Shown: one piece after another, positions 1-7,494 of the stretch
How positions within the stretch are numbered: the stretch's first letter is position 1
Layout of the letters: each line of letters opens with the position of its first letter
Assembly: GCA_016871115.1 (NCBI GenBank)
Contig: VFZP01000007.1
Span: forward strand, 1 to 38,006
From: Acidobacteriota bacterium
Lineage (GTDB): Bacteria > Acidobacteriota > Terriglobia > Bryobacterales > Bryobacteraceae
DNA length: 38,006 bases
Reading direction: 5' to 3'
Translations under genes and position numbers: made by a program
Notes under the pieces: model-generated
What the model was told of the DNA's origin: nothing
Seen by the model: the letters and a program-made list of their open reading frames with translations, nothing else
The model's database searches: none

Positions 1-2
1 GC

Positions 3-845
3 GTTGCGGCAGAGCCGGGGATGATTGCCTGCAACTTCAGACCGGGGTCTGTATTCAGCACCGTGGCACATCGGTTTGGCGCGGGAGGCGGGGAGCGGGT
101 GCTGGTGGGTCCGAGCGCGGCATTGCTCGGGTAGATCCCTGTGTACCAGCAGAGCGAGCAGTTGCCCGAGATGGCGGTGTTGCGTTCGCGGTGGGAGGCG
201 GATCCGGGGATCGGACAACTCCCGCAGTCTGGCAACATGGCGCCGCCGGATCGCTATACCGGTCCGGCGGAACTGGCCCGGCATCTGAATACCTACGACT
301 TTCGCGGCGCGCTGGCGATCGATCAGCCCACGTTGTTTCTGGATGAGGCGCGGCGGCCGGTCCTGTTGGAGTTTCTGGCGATGTCGCGAGTGGGTTCAAC
401 CGCAATGCGCGGACGGTTGGTGGGCGCGTCCTTGGACACGTGGTTGCTGTACAGCGCGAGGATTGGTGAAAGTTGCGGCGACATCAGCGTGTACGACGAT
501 CGTGCGGTGACAATCCGGATTTTCCTGCGGTTGAAGTTGGGGCGGCGGGGCCAAGTGGCCGCGCGGGCGATGACGGGGTTGTGACCGCCGTGGGCAACGA
601 TGTCGATTGAGTATTCGTTTGATCTACAGAGCGAAGGCGTGACGGTGGACTTTCCGGGGTCGACAATTCCGTCGCAGAGTCGATCCGTAGGGTGGGAGCG
701 CGAGTCGGCTTATTAAATTGATAGCGATTTGAGCGAGGCCGCGCTGGATGGGTTCCTGCGTGCGGGTGGATGCCTTGACGCTCAGCCCCGGGTTCATCAT
801 CAGGTTCGGCGATTCGCTAAAGTGCGGGGAGTGGATGGGCGATAA
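3..845 (+). pseudogene. Unidentified decayed reading frame
   Basis: One forward frame looks protein-like from the window edge to 845 but is interrupted by four stops: a TAG near 132, TGA at 582-584, TAA at 714-716 and TAA at 843-845. The longest open piece is 141-584 (147 codons from a GTG), with mixed hydrophobic and charged sequence such as LARHLNTYDFRGALAID. A second piece starts at ATG 600 (38 codons) and a third covers 717-842. No family is recognised in any piece. Because the pieces share one frame, a single degraded gene is a reasonable reading, but chance openness of GC-rich DNA is not excluded. No other gene is visible in the first 840 bases. Confidence 0.25.
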
Positions 846-1145
846 GTGAGCAAGAGGAGGATGTTAGAACAGACCATCAGCCGCGATCTCCCGAATCTGT
901 TTGATGATGTGCAGACATCCGTCGTGATCGACGACATTGAGTCGCTGCCGGGAACGGACGGACAAGCCGTCTCGGTCCGCTTTCACCTCGACGGCGCCTG
1001 GGCGAGTCCGGCCAGCTTCACCTTCCCGTTCGCTACGTTCGTGCCGCTTGAAGAAAGCCTGGGAGACCTCCGCGACCTCGTCACCCGGAGCTGGCAAAAC
1101 GCGCACGTTCCACCGGGCCATGGCGCAAAAGCGATCGCCCCGTAG
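846..1145 (+). CDS. Small hypothetical protein
   Basis: This is a 99-residue acidic protein of unknown function. The frame opens with GTG at 846 directly after the stop of the preceding decayed frame. ATG 861 is an alternative start, but the purine run AAGAGGAGG touches it with no spacer, so GTG is kept. The sequence has a compact hydrophobic/acidic pattern (SVVIDDIESLPG, then TFPFATFVPLEESLGDL) with no signal peptide, membrane segment or recognised motif. It ends one base before the end of the convergent BNR-repeat gene, with no room for a terminator. It could be the intact tail of the degraded locus on its left. Confidence 0.45.
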   Translation: MSKRRMLEQTISRDLPNLFDDVQTSVVIDDIESLPGTDGQAVSVRFHLDGAWASPASFTFPFATFVPLEESLGDLRDLVTRSWQNAHVPPGHGAKAIAP

Positions 1146-2279
1146 CTACTCGAGCCGCAAAATCATTCCGGTGTCAGTGGCCGCGATCAATTGGTCGCCC
1201 GGCCCCTTGGCCAGTATCACGCGGTTGGCCACGGCGCGATAGTCGGCCGGGTCTTCGGTCCAGGTTTTAAAGTCCAGGCTGCGCAGAATGCGCACTTTAC
1301 CGGGAATCGGTAACCGCACGCCCACCCCCTGCGGCTCTACGCCGCCCAGATAGGCCTCGCCGTTGGTTTTGATCGCCAGATCTGTCACGGCATGGCGCTT
1401 GTCGCGGTATATGCGCATGATGGCCGGCCCGTTCAGCCGGTGCACTTCCGCCGGCCATTCGAAGGTGTCTTCAAATTCCATCAGCGCCAAGCCGTTGCCG
1501 TTGGGCAGCATCCGCACGCGTGTCATGTGACCCATCACTGAAGCCGACAGCCCTTGCCAGGTTCCGCCCCCGTCGGAGGTCTGCAGCACCAGCGTCAGCG
1601 AAGGCCACTGCCGGCGCGTTGCCGCGGCGTCCGGCGCCATCCACACGGGAAACTGCGGCTGCGGCCGGTCCGGTGAGTGCCATCCGGTGATCGCGCCATG
1701 CTTCTCGCCGGCGAACTCGATCCAGGCATACAGGCTGCGTTTGGGGTCGGAAGTCGGAGCATTGGCGATCTTGAGGTCGGTCCAGGTGCGGCCTCCATCG
1801 CGCGTAGCGACGGCGAGCTTGGGAAAGCCCACCGCCCAACCCACGGATTCATCGCGCATGTGCACGCGCAGCAATCCTTTCTTCCGCCCTAGCTTTTCCC
1901 ACGTGGAGCCGCAATCGCTGGTGCGCTCCACGCCGCCTTCGGTAACCAGGTATCCGAGCCGCTCGCTCAGGAAAAATACGCTGTGGCCATGGTCCTTCAG
2001 CGCCACCTGCGACCATGTCTTGCCGTTGTCTGCCGACCGCAACGCCACCGGCTGTTCCCGGGCATTGCGGGTTCGCATGGTGCCCAGCGCAAACATGCAT
2101 TTCGGCCCCGGCCAGTGCAGATCATGAAGCGTGAGCGAAGCGGCGTCTTCGTCGTGGAAGTAGATTGACTTCCAACTCAGCGGATTCACGGCCAGCGGCT
2201 GCTGCGGCGGCGGCGTCTGCGCCACGGCCGCAGCGGCGGCGCCCAGCAACGCCGCTCCTGTCCAGGTACGTAACCGCAT
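1146..2279 (-). CDS. Secreted BNR/Asp-box beta-propeller protein
   Basis: This is a 377-residue exported protein with a typical Sec signal (residues 1 to about 20, an alanine-rich core ending AVAQ). The mature part carries repeated Asp-box motifs of the sialidase/Ycf48 type: RSADNGKTW near 81-89, RTSDCGSTW near 119-127, ATRDGGRTW near 158-166, QTSDGGGTW in the middle, and a weaker copy (RSLDFKTW) near the end. These mark blades of a beta-propeller. Such proteins bind ligands or partners or hydrolyse glycans, but no sialidase catalytic set is evident, so an enzymatic role is not claimed. It starts 3 bp after the GAF-domain gene ends on the same strand, so the two are probably one transcript. 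Confidence 0.78.
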   Translation of the reverse strand: MRLRTWTGAALLGAAAAAVAQTPPPQQPLAVNPLSWKSIYFHDEDAASLTLHDLHWPGPKCMFALGTMRTRNAREQPVALRSADNGKTWSQVALKDHGHSVFFLSERLGYLVTEGGVERTSDCGSTWEKLGRKKGLLRVHMRDESVGWAVGFPKLAVATRDGGRTWTDLKIANAPTSDPKRSLYAWIEFAGEKHGAITGWHSPDRPQPQFPVWMAPDAAATRRQWPSLTLVLQTSDGGGTWQGLSASVMGHMTRVRMLPNGNGLALMEFEDTFEWPAEVHRLNGPAIMRIYRDKRHAVTDLAIKTNGEAYLGGVEPQGVGVRLPIPGKVRILRSLDFKTWTEDPADYRAVANRVILAKGPGDQLIAATDTGMILRLE

Positions 2280-2282
2280 GGT

Positions 2283-2867
2283 CTACCGACGCACGCCGCC
2301 CAGCGCCAGTTCCGCGAAATCCGCCTTTTCAAACGCCGCGGCGTCAATGAGTGGCTGCGCGGCCAAGGCGCCGGCTAACTCCCCAATGGTGGTGAGCATT
2401 TCCAGTTCATCGCCGGTATGCGAGTGCGGTTCCTTGTGCTGGAGATTAATCACGCCCACCACGCGGTTGCGTGCAATCAACGGCGCGGAAAGAAACGCCT
2501 CGTAGCGGTCTTCTGGAAGATCGCGAAAATACTTGAAGCGCGGATCCTGAAAGGCCTCGCGCGAGATCGCCACCAGGCGGCGTTCGCGCGCCACCCACCC
2601 CGTCAGCCCTTCATTCAGCCGCAGCCGCACCTCTCCCACCGCAGCGGGATTGGCGCCGCGCGCGGCACACAAAACAAGCTCCGGCCCGGAGAGCAAATAG
2701 AGCAGGCAGGAGTCGGCATGAAGGAACTCGGCCACCTGCCCCACCACCGCATCCAACGCCTCGCGCAGGGCCGGGCCCTTTGCCAGCATGCGGCTGATCT
2801 TTTGGAACAGACGCAATTGCACCTCGCCGCGGACGACTTGCGCCTCTAACTCTCGTGCCTTCGCCAC
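2283..2867 (-). CDS. GAF-domain protein
   Basis: This is a 194-residue cytoplasmic protein. A short N-terminal helix is followed by one GAF sensory domain at about residues 25-170. Diagnostic stretches are FLHADSCLLYLLSG, the LNEGLTGWVARE motif near the centre, and APLIARNRVVGVINLQ in the last strands, as in PtsP/NifA-type GAF domains. No output domain is attached, so it would act by binding a small ligand and contacting a partner. The start at ATG 2867 precedes the first helix. The gene is divergent from the bactofilin gene, with about 95 bp between them that must hold both promoters. The BNR protein follows immediately on the same strand. Confidence 0.8.
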   Translation of the reverse strand: MAKARELEAQVVRGEVQLRLFQKISRMLAKGPALREALDAVVGQVAEFLHADSCLLYLLSGPELVLCAARGANPAAVGEVRLRLNEGLTGWVARERRLVAISREAFQDPRFKYFRDLPEDRYEAFLSAPLIARNRVVGVINLQHKEPHSHTGDELEMLTTIGELAGALAAQPLIDAAAFEKADFAELALGGVRR

Positions 2868-2963
2868 GCCCTCATTATCACAGATTCGTTTCGGCGGGTC
2901 GGGTTTGTGCGCAGGACCTGTCTGGTAACATCATGATTCCGAACAGGAGAGATCCCCGCAATT

Positions 2964-3539
2964 ATGTGGAACCGCCGCAAGGAAGACTCAACCCCGCCTG
3001 TGCCCTCGGTGGCCCCGTCCGCACCGTCAACGCTCGCGCGTGAAGGAATTCCCATGTCCACCATGCCAGCCCGGAACCCGGAGTATGAACCGCCGTCTTC
3101 GAGCGGAGGTCCGGGCCGCTCGGCCTCCATCGGCAAATCGGTGGTGATCAAGGGCCAGTTGTTTGCCCGGGAGGATCTGTTTATCGACGGTGAGATCGAA
3201 GGCTCGATCGAATTGCTCGAACACCGCCTCACCGTGGGCCCGAACGGTAAGATCGCCGCCGGCGTCAAAGCGCGCGAAATCGTCGTGCTCGGCACGATTC
3301 ATGGCAACGTGGAGGCGGCCGACAAGATCGAGATACGCAAGGAAGCGAAACTGGTGGGCGACATCCGCACGGTGCGCATCGTCATCGAAGATGGCGCGTT
3401 CTTCAAGGGCAGCATCGATATCGTCAGGCCGGAAGCGAAGCCGGCTCCGCCGCCGCCGCGCGCCGCTGCGGCAGCTCCCGCTGCTTCTTCCGCCGCCGCT
3501 GCTCCGCCGTCTGCTGCCGCGGCTGAGGGCAACCGCTAA
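2964..3539 (+). CDS. Bactofilin (polymer-forming cytoskeletal protein)
   Basis: This is a 191-residue bactofilin (DUF583 family). These proteins form beta-helical filaments under the inner membrane and act in cell shape and polarity. Residues 1 to about 50 are a disordered Pro/Ser-rich head starting MWNRRK. The bactofilin core spans about 50-155 with repeating rungs such as LFIDGEIEGSIE, VVLGTIHGNVEA and LVGDIRTVRIVIEDGAFFKGSID. The tail (about 157-191) is Ala/Pro-rich. GGAG lies about 13 bases before ATG 2964. The methyltransferase-like gene starts 5 bp after the stop, so the two are likely co-transcribed. This adds a shape gene to a window that also holds the mre/rod cluster. Confidence 0.92.
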   Translation: MWNRRKEDSTPPVPSVAPSAPSTLAREGIPMSTMPARNPEYEPPSSSGGPGRSASIGKSVVIKGQLFAREDLFIDGEIEGSIELLEHRLTVGPNGKIAAGVKAREIVVLGTIHGNVEAADKIEIRKEAKLVGDIRTVRIVIEDGAFFKGSIDIVRPEAKPAPPPPRAAAAAPAASSAAAAPPSAAAAEGNR

Positions 3540-3544
3540 CGGCA

Positions 3545-4153
3545 GTGAGCGGACCCGCTCCGTATCCGAGCAAACAACTACGGCCCAGCGCCGGACTCGA
3601 TCAGCTCTTTCAGATGCTAGCGCCGCTCGGCACGCGTCAGGTGCTCGATCTAGGGGAGTTCACCCAGAACAACGTGACGCAGATTGTCAACCTCGGCCAC
3701 CGGCTGACGTTTGAAGACTTGCTTGGCATGGCAGACCAGATGTTCGGCCCTGGAGATCCCGCGATCGTGCAGGCCGACGGGCGCTTGAGCGAACGGTTCC
3801 TCGATGCCACGCTGCAGTTCCCCGCCGAGTCGTTCGACGCGATCCTGGTGTGGAATGTCCTTGAGTATCTCGGGCGTCACCTCGTGGAGCCCGTCGTGGA
3901 GCGCTTGCGCTACATCCTGAGGCCCGGCGGCCTGATGCTCGTTTGCTTCCGCGCCGATGGCCGCGAGGCACAGCCCATCCAGCAGGCCTTCCGCATTGCG
4001 GATTCGCGCACGCTGGCTATTCTGCCCAAGGGCCATCGCCAGCCGGCCCACTCGCTTTCCACGCGCGCCATTGAGCGGGTCTTCGAGCGCTTCGGTTCCG
4101 TCAAGTTCTTCCTCTCGCGCGACGCCGTGCGCGAGGTGATCGTGCGCAAGTAG
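3545..4153 (+). CDS. SAM-methyltransferase-like protein with degenerate motif I
   Basis: This is a 202-residue protein with the fold signature of class I SAM-dependent methyltransferases. VLDLG occurs near residues 34-38, SFDAILVWNVLEYL near 97-110, and LRPGGLMLVCF near 126-136. Motif I reads DLGEFTQNN where active enzymes usually have a glycine-rich DxGxGxG, so SAM binding may be altered or lost. It starts at GTG 3545, five bases after the bactofilin stop, and probably shares its mRNA. Substrate is unknown. A role linked to the bactofilin (modification or scaffolding) is inferred from gene order only. Confidence 0.65.
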   Translation: MSGPAPYPSKQLRPSAGLDQLFQMLAPLGTRQVLDLGEFTQNNVTQIVNLGHRLTFEDLLGMADQMFGPGDPAIVQADGRLSERFLDATLQFPAESFDAILVWNVLEYLGRHLVEPVVERLRYILRPGGLMLVCFRADGREAQPIQQAFRIADSRTLAILPKGHRQPAHSLSTRAIERVFERFGSVKFFLSRDAVREVIVRK

Positions 4154-4202
4154 GTTCACCGGGATGATACAATCCCTCTTCGGTTCTTCCAGGATTTTCA
4201 CC

Positions 4203-5216
4203 ATGCAACGATTCATTGCGATTCTCACGCTTTCAGCCGCCGCACTGTTTGCTCAGCAGAAAAAGATCGTCGTCGGCCCCGGCCAAACGCCGGATGTGAT
4301 TAAAGACTGGCAGTCGGCCAGCAACAAAGTTCGCGTGGTGGAAGCCACGAAAGAGAACACTTTGCAGGAACTCGCCGACGCGGATGCTTACATCGGCGGC
4401 GACATCTCGCCGCAGATGGTGCGCGCAGGCAAGAACCTGAAATGGGTACAGGTGCTGAGCGCGGGCGTGGAGCGTGTGCTGCACTTGTCGGGCGGGGAAG
4501 ACCTTGCCAACCGCAACATTGTGGTGACCAACAATCAGATTGTGCAAGGCCCTGAGATTGCGGACCACGCCTTTGCCATGCTGCTTGCGCACACCCGCGG
4601 CCTGCTCACGTTCTTCAATCACCGCACCAGCGAAACCTGGCAGCCGCGTCCGTATCCGGGTATCGAATTGCGCGGCAAGCAGGCCGTGGTGATCGGCCTC
4701 GGCGGCATTGGCCAGCAGATCGCGCAGCGGGCGTGGGCGTTCAGCATGTCTGTCACCGGCGTGGATCCCGAGGATATTCCGATGTCGCCGTTCTGGCAGA
4801 AGGTGGTGAAGCCGGACCAGCTCGATGAAGTGCTGCCCTCGGCCGATGTGGTGTTCATCTCCGCGCCGCACACGCCGCTCAGCCATAAGATGATGGGGCC
4901 GCGCCAGTTTGAGTTGATGAAGCAGAACTCCTACTTCATCGCCGTCAGCCGCGGCGGCATCTACGATCTGCCGGCGCTGGTGAGGGCCCTCGACAGCAAG
5001 CGCCTCGCCGGCGCGGGTGTGGACGTGACGGATCCCGAACCGCTGCCCAAGGGCAATCCGCTGTGGAAGTTCGACAACGTCGTGATCACGCCGCACATCG
5101 CGGGCCGCTCGGATCAGGACCGCCGCCGCATGCTCGGCACTGTGAAGGCGAACATCATTCGCTTTGTTGAAGGCAAGCCGCTCCTGAACGTCGTCGACAA
5201 GAAGAAGGGGTACTAG
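4203..5216 (+). CDS. D-2-hydroxyacid dehydrogenase with a signal peptide
   Basis: This 337-residue member of the D-isomer-specific 2-hydroxyacid dehydrogenase family would interconvert 2-oxoacids and D-2-hydroxyacids with NAD(P)H. The Rossmann motif GLGGIG lies at residues 165-170. The catalytic Arg (SRGGIYD, R250), Glu (DPEP, E279) and His (TPHIAG, H298) are all present, so it looks active. The start at ATG 4203 is preferred over ATG 4164 because AGGA lies 8 bases before it. From there residues 1-18 form a clear Sec-type signal ending ALFAQ, like other exported proteins of this genome. That is odd for a nicotinamide-dependent enzyme, since the periplasm is not thought to hold free NAD(H). 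Its stop overlaps the GTG of the next small gene. Confidence 0.85.
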   Translation: MQRFIAILTLSAAALFAQQKKIVVGPGQTPDVIKDWQSASNKVRVVEATKENTLQELADADAYIGGDISPQMVRAGKNLKWVQVLSAGVERVLHLSGGEDLANRNIVVTNNQIVQGPEIADHAFAMLLAHTRGLLTFFNHRTSETWQPRPYPGIELRGKQAVVIGLGGIGQQIAQRAWAFSMSVTGVDPEDIPMSPFWQKVVKPDQLDEVLPSADVVFISAPHTPLSHKMMGPRQFELMKQNSYFIAVSRGGIYDLPALVRALDSKRLAGAGVDVTDPEPLPKGNPLWKFDNVVITPHIAGRSDQDRRRMLGTVKANIIRFVEGKPLLNVVDKKKGY

Positions 5217-5398
5217 TGACCGATCCCGGCGCCGCGGCGGTGCCGGCCGAAATCCGCGAACGGTTGAACGAGTGGCTGGCGCTGGCTGAAAAGGACGGCG
5301 CCGCCGCCGTGGCTGCGCGGCTGGAGGAACAAAACCACCGTTATCTCAGTGAATTTCAGGACGCGGCGGCGGCGGTCAACTGGTTGCTGCGCGAGTAG
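5216..5398 (+). CDS. Small hypothetical protein coupled to ATPase
   Basis: This is a 60-residue Ala/Glu-rich, helical-looking protein of unknown function. GTG 5216 overlaps the last base of the preceding stop (TAGTG), and the stop at 5396-5398 lies 6 bp before the ATPase start. This spacing suggests translational coupling in one operon. The sequence contains AEIRERLNEWLALAEK and an end AAAAVNWLLRE, with no signal peptide or membrane segment. It may be a partner of the ATPase that follows, but that is inferred from position only. Confidence 0.45.
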   Translation: MTDPGAAAVPAEIRERLNEWLALAEKDGAAAVAARLEEQNHRYLSEFQDAAAAVNWLLRE

Positions 5399-5404
5399 AG
5401 CCCG

Positions 5405-6100
5405 ATGCCGCCCGCGCCCCGTTTCCGTTTGGTGAGGCTCGAAGCCGCGCATTGGCGCGGCATCGGCGATGCTGTATCCATTCCCCTCGATCAACCGCTG
5501 AACATCATCTACGGGCCGAACGGCGCGGGGAAGAGCAGCCTGCTCACGGCCATCGAGTGGGCGCTGTTTTCGCGCGAAGCGCAGCGCATTACCGACCATC
5601 ACATTGCCGAGCGCCGCGGCTGGGAGACGCGTTATGTCCACTCGCGCGAACAGCCCAGTGTGGAGTTTGAGCTGGTCTCGGGTGGGCGCAAGTCTTCCGT
5701 GCTGCGCGCGGGCCGCACGCCTTCCATGACGCCGGCGGTGCAGGCAAGCTATGCGGACTTCAAGGGTCTCGTGTTTCTGCATCAGGAAACGCTGCGCGAC
5801 TTTCTCGTCGGTACGCCTGCGTCGCGCCAGAGTGCGTTTCAGCGGTTGCTCGACGTGGACACGGTGGATCGCGCCGTGGACGCGATGGAGCGCCAACTGC
5901 ACACGCGGCTGCTTGAAGCGCGGCGTCAGTTGGGCGCGCTTGAGTTTGACGCCGCCGCCGTGGGACTCGCGCCCCCGTGGGAAGACACGTTGAAGCGCCT
6001 CACCGGCGAGGTGGAGGCGTTGAAACAGTCCACCGCGCCTCCTCCGTCCACCAGCGCAGCCGAGCGAAGGCAGAAAATCGAGTCGCGCCGCGCGGCGTGG
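5405..6100 (+). pseudogene. SMC/SbcC-like AAA ATPase, 3'-truncated
   Basis: This is the N-terminal fragment (about 232 codons) of an SMC/RecF/SbcC-type ATPase. Walker A GPNGAGKSS is at residues 37-45, inside LNIIYGPNG and followed by LLTAIEWALF, which is typical of DNA-repair or defence ATPases. A Q-loop-like FLHQETLRDFL lies near 125-135. A coiled-coil start follows (RQLHTRLLEARRQLG, ERRQKIESRRAAW). The hinge, second coil and Walker B half are missing. After about 6100 the frame stays open to 6445 but reads the antisense of the DUF1501 gene, so those residues are not ATPase. It cannot hydrolyse ATP alone. A deletion or an assembly join is the likely cause. Confidence 0.75.
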
Positions 6101-7489
6101 CTCGCCGCCCAGCATCGTGGGCCGCTCGGCGCGGCCGTTGTGCTGATAGGTGAGCCGCAGATGATCGAGCCCCAGCAGCCACAGGATGGACGCGTGAATA
6201 TCGTGCACATGGACGGGCCGCTCGACGGCGCGCAGACCGATCTCGTCTGTAGCGCCGATCGTCTGTCCGCCCTTGACGCCGCCGCCGGCAAAGACCATGG
6301 TGAAGCCCCAGGGATTGTGGTCGCGCCCGTCGCCCTTCTCGTTGAACGGCGTGCGCCCGAACTCGCCGCCCCAGATCACCAGTGTGTCGTCCAGCATGCC
6401 GCGGCGCTCGAGATCTTCGAGCAACGCGGCCACGGGCTGGTCTAACGCCTTGCACCACTTCTTGTGATTGCCTTCAAGATTTGTGTGCGCGTCCCAGCCG
6501 CTGCCCGAGCCGCAATAGAGCTCCACGAAACGCACGCCACGTTCCAGCAGCCGGCGGCCCATCAGGCAATTGCGCCCGAACACCGCTGTCTCCGGACGGT
6601 TGAGTCCGTACAGTTTCTTGGTAGCTTCGGTTTCCTGCGACAGGTCTACCGCTTCCGGCCCCGACCTCTGTAGCTCGTAAGCCAATTCAAAGCTCCGCAG
6701 CCGCGCCTGCAATCCCGTGTCGTCCGGATGCAACTCGGCGTACTCGCGATTCTGCGCCGCGAGCAGGGCCATCTGCGCGCGCTGCCGCTCGTCCGTCACA
6801 CCCGGCCGCAGTTGCGTATTGAGAATCTGGTTCGGGCCCTGGCGGAACAACGTGCCCTGATACACAGCAGGCAAAAAGCCGGAGCCCCAATTCTTCGCAT
6901 TGCCAAACGGCTCGCGCTCGTCGATCATGCTGACGAACGTGGGCAGGTTCCTGTTCGCCGTGCCGAGTCCGTACGTCACCCACGCGCCGAGACTCGGGCG
7001 GCCGGACAAGATCTCGCCCGTGTTCATCTGCCCCACGCCACTGGCGTGATTCAACCCGTCAGACTGGCAGGAGCGCAACACGGCGAGCTTGTCGGCATGC
7101 CTGGCGATGTGAGGATAGAGCTCACTGATCCAGATGCCGGCCTTGCCATGCTGCTTCCACTGGCGGGGGCTGCCCATCAGCGTGTTGTTCGCCGTACCGG
7201 TCGCCGTGATGGGCCGGCCGAAACTGGCGGGCATCGGCTGGCCGGCCATTTCGTTGAGCTTGGGCTTGGGGTCGAACAGATCGATGTGGCTGGGCGCGCC
7301 TTCCATGAACAGGAAGATCACGCGCTTAGCCTTGGGTTCATGATGCGGCGGCCTGGGAATGGTGGGGTCGTGCCGCACTGCCGCAGCCTTTGCTTCTTCC
7401 GCCAGTATTGTGGCCAGCGCCATCGCGCCCAATCCGCTGCCGGCGCCCCGGAGCAAGGCACGCCGCGTGAGTTCGGTGGGTTTCATCAT
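6101..7489 (-). pseudogene. DUF1501 protein, C-terminal codons lost
   Basis: This is a DUF1501 (alkaline-phosphatase-superfamily-like) protein beginning with a Tat signal (LTRRALLRG, then a hydrophobic stretch ending AKAAA). Family stretches include IFLFMEGAPSHIDLFDPKP near 58-76, DGLNHASGVGQMNTG near 142-156, WDAHTNL near 334-340, VIWGGEFGRTPF, and the terminal HDIHASILWLLGLDHLRL. The family normally ends a few residues after RPTMLGGE. Here the conserved part stops there (about 6101) and the frame runs on into the antisense of the truncated ATPase as far as 5213, giving a spurious 758-residue frame. About 463 residues are genuine. It follows its partner DUF1549/DUF1553 gene by 5 bp. The family's substrate is not established. 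Confidence 0.83.
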
Positions 7490-7494
7490 GGCTG

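Noticed and set aside
5213..7489. A single 758-residue DUF1501 fusion protein on the reverse strand
   Set aside because: Family similarity stops near 6101; the remaining residues are the antisense of the truncated ATPase, whose own Walker A frame is clearly the coding one.
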